DNA of 6,469 nucleotides, taken from the NCBI GenBank assembly GCA_002688155.1, contig NZCH01000128.1, positions 1 to 6,469 of the forward strand, written 5' to 3'. How positions within the stretch are numbered: the stretch's first letter is position 1; every line of letters begins with the position of its first letter. The translations under genes were made by a program, and so were the position numbers. This DNA is from Phycisphaerae bacterium. GTDB lineage: Bacteria; Planctomycetota; Phycisphaerae; Phycisphaerales; Phycisphaeraceae. Shown here one piece after another: positions 5,598 through 6,469 of this stretch. The notes beneath the pieces were generated by a model. That model saw only the letters and a program-made list of their open reading frames with translations. It was not told where the DNA came from and ran no database searches.

Positions 5598-6469
5598 GCG
5601 CGAAAGTGTTGGTGGTCGATGACAAGCAGATGATGCGTGACAGCATTGGCATAACACTGCAGCGCGCGGGTTTCACGGCCGTCGCCGCGCACGACGGCGA
5701 AACCGCGCTCAAACTCATGGCGCGGCATCGGCCCGCGGCTGTCGTTACCGACCTGAAGATGCCCGCGATGGATGGGCTCGAACTGCTCGATAGGATCCGG
5801 CGCGTTGATGACCAGGCGCCCGTCGTACTCATGACGGCGTACGGGAACATTGAAACCGCGGTCAGCGCGATGAAGCGAGGCGCATTCGACTTTATACAAA
5901 AGCCGTTCGAAGGCGGCCAGCTCGTCATGACGGTCAAGCGGGCGGTCGAGCATTGCCGGCTCGTGCAGGAAAATGCGGCGCTGCGCACAAACGCCCACCC
6001 ACTCGACAGCGCGCCGATGCTCGTTGGCCGATCGTCGGTCATGCGGTGCGTTGTGCAGCAGGTGCACCAGATCGCGCGCTGTCACGGAACCGTGATGATT
6101 TGCGGCGCGTCGGGCACCGGCAAAGAAGTCGTCGCCCGCGCCGTGCATGCGCACAGCCCGCGTCGCGACAACGTCATGCTCTGCCTCAACTGCGCCGCGC
6201 TGTCGAGCAGCCTGCTCGAAAGCGAACTGTTCGGCCACGAGAAAGGTGCGTTCACCGGTGCCGACCAGAGGCGCAAAGGGCGGTTCGAACTCGCCGACGG
6301 TGGCACGCTGCTGCTTGACGAGATCAGCGAAATCCCCCCGCAATTGCAGGCCAAGCTCCTGCGCGTCCTGCAGGAGCAGCAGTTCGAACGCGTCGGGTCG
6401 AGTACGACCATGCAGGTGGACGTGCGCGTGATCGCGACGACCAACCGTGATATGGGGCGCGCCGTCGCC
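5594..6469 (+). CDS. Sigma-54-dependent response regulator, NtrC/FlrC-like; 3' end outside window
   Basis: This is a transcription activator that, once phosphorylated, hydrolyses ATP to open sigma-54 promoters. The visible 292 residues cover the receiver domain and most of the AAA+ domain; the rest and the DNA-binding helix-turn-helix lie beyond the right edge (about 450 residues in the family). Receiver: acidic pair D9/D10, phosphorylation site D53 in 'VVTDLKMPAMDG', T81 and K103 ('KPF'). AAA+: Walker A 'GASGTGKE' (171-178), 'NCAAL' (199-203), the sigma-54 contact loop 'GAFTGA' (218-223), Walker B 'GGTLLLDE' (236-243), and 'LQAKLLRVLQE' (251-261) before 'RVIATTN' (278-284). A172 replaces the usual Glu of GESGTGKE. 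The start at ATG 5594 has a good ribosome binding site and overlaps the kinase stop as ATGA. Given the kinase and FlgN-like neighbours, flagellar genes are the likely targets; other sigma-54 regulons cannot be excluded. Confidence 0.95.
   Translation, partial: MSAKVLVVDDKQMMRDSIGITLQRAGFTAVAAHDGETALKLMARHRPAAVVTDLKMPAMDGLELLDRIRRVDDQAPVVLMTAYGNIETAVSAMKRGAFDFIQKPFEGGQLVMTVKRAVEHCRLVQENAALRTNAHPLDSAPMLVGRSSVMRCVVQQVHQIARCHGTVMICGASGTGKEVVARAVHAHSPRRDNVMLCLNCAALSSSLLESELFGHEKGAFTGADQRRKGRFELADGGTLLLDEISEIPPQLQAKLLRVLQEQQFERVGSSTTMQVDVRVIATTNRDMGRAVA

Noticed and set aside
6299..6320. TGGCACG sequence resembling a sigma-54 -24 element
   Set aside because: It encodes the conserved Walker B segment of the regulator, and the -12 element is not at the required spacing.
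5258..6343. Long open frame on the - strand opposite the kinase and regulator (361 codons)
   Set aside because: It lies wholly opposite the conserved HATPase and AAA+ domains, shows no domain of its own, and is best explained as a shadow frame.
1..6469. CRISPR array, tRNA, rRNA, insertion sequence or phage genes
   Set aside because: I looked for regular spaced repeats, cloverleaf-like sequence, transposase motifs and flanking inverted repeats and saw none; nearly all of the window is accounted for by ordinary genes.

Overview
The window is a GC-rich stretch with every gene on the + strand. It suggests an aerobic, flagellated Gram-negative bacterium. The COX10-like heme O synthase, the flagellar kinase/regulator pair and the leaderless-looking promoter would fit a Planctomycetota (PVC-type) genome, but that placement is inference from gene style, not from a marker gene.

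Region 1 (1-2369) is a tight run of three genes. They are the 3' part of a heme A synthase (ctaA/COX15), a complete heme O synthase (ctaB/COX10, 456-1382) and the ATPase of a DrrA/CcmA-type ABC exporter (1401-2369). The gaps are 24 and 18 bases, so the three look like one operon. The first two genes turn heme B into heme O and then heme A for cytochrome oxidase. The ATPase has no permease partner inside the window.

Region 2 (2370-3826) is pabB, component I of aminodeoxychorismate synthase, which starts folate (p-aminobenzoate) synthesis. A good extended -10 element ends seven bases before the preferred ATG and there is no Shine-Dalgarno sequence, so the gene probably has its own promoter and a leaderless or near-leaderless transcript. 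A 206-base gap follows (3827-4032). It holds a weak hairpin after pabB, several short palindromes and two poor sigma-54-like matches, and no gene that I can support.

Region 3 (4033-6469) is a flagellar control module. It has a small FlgN-like coiled-coil protein, a soluble histidine kinase of the FlrB/FleS style, and a sigma-54-dependent response regulator of the NtrC/FlrC type that runs off the right edge. Both junctions overlap as ATGA, or nearly so for the first, which points to translational coupling. The probable logic is that the kinase phosphorylates the regulator, which then drives sigma-54 promoters of flagellar genes outside the window.

I found no mobile element, CRISPR array, tRNA or rRNA, and no clear new system. 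The points most worth a second look are the leaderless pabB promoter, the ABC ATPase without a permease, the coupling of a FlgN-like gene to the flagellar two-component pair, and the hairpin and repeats at the kinase start.
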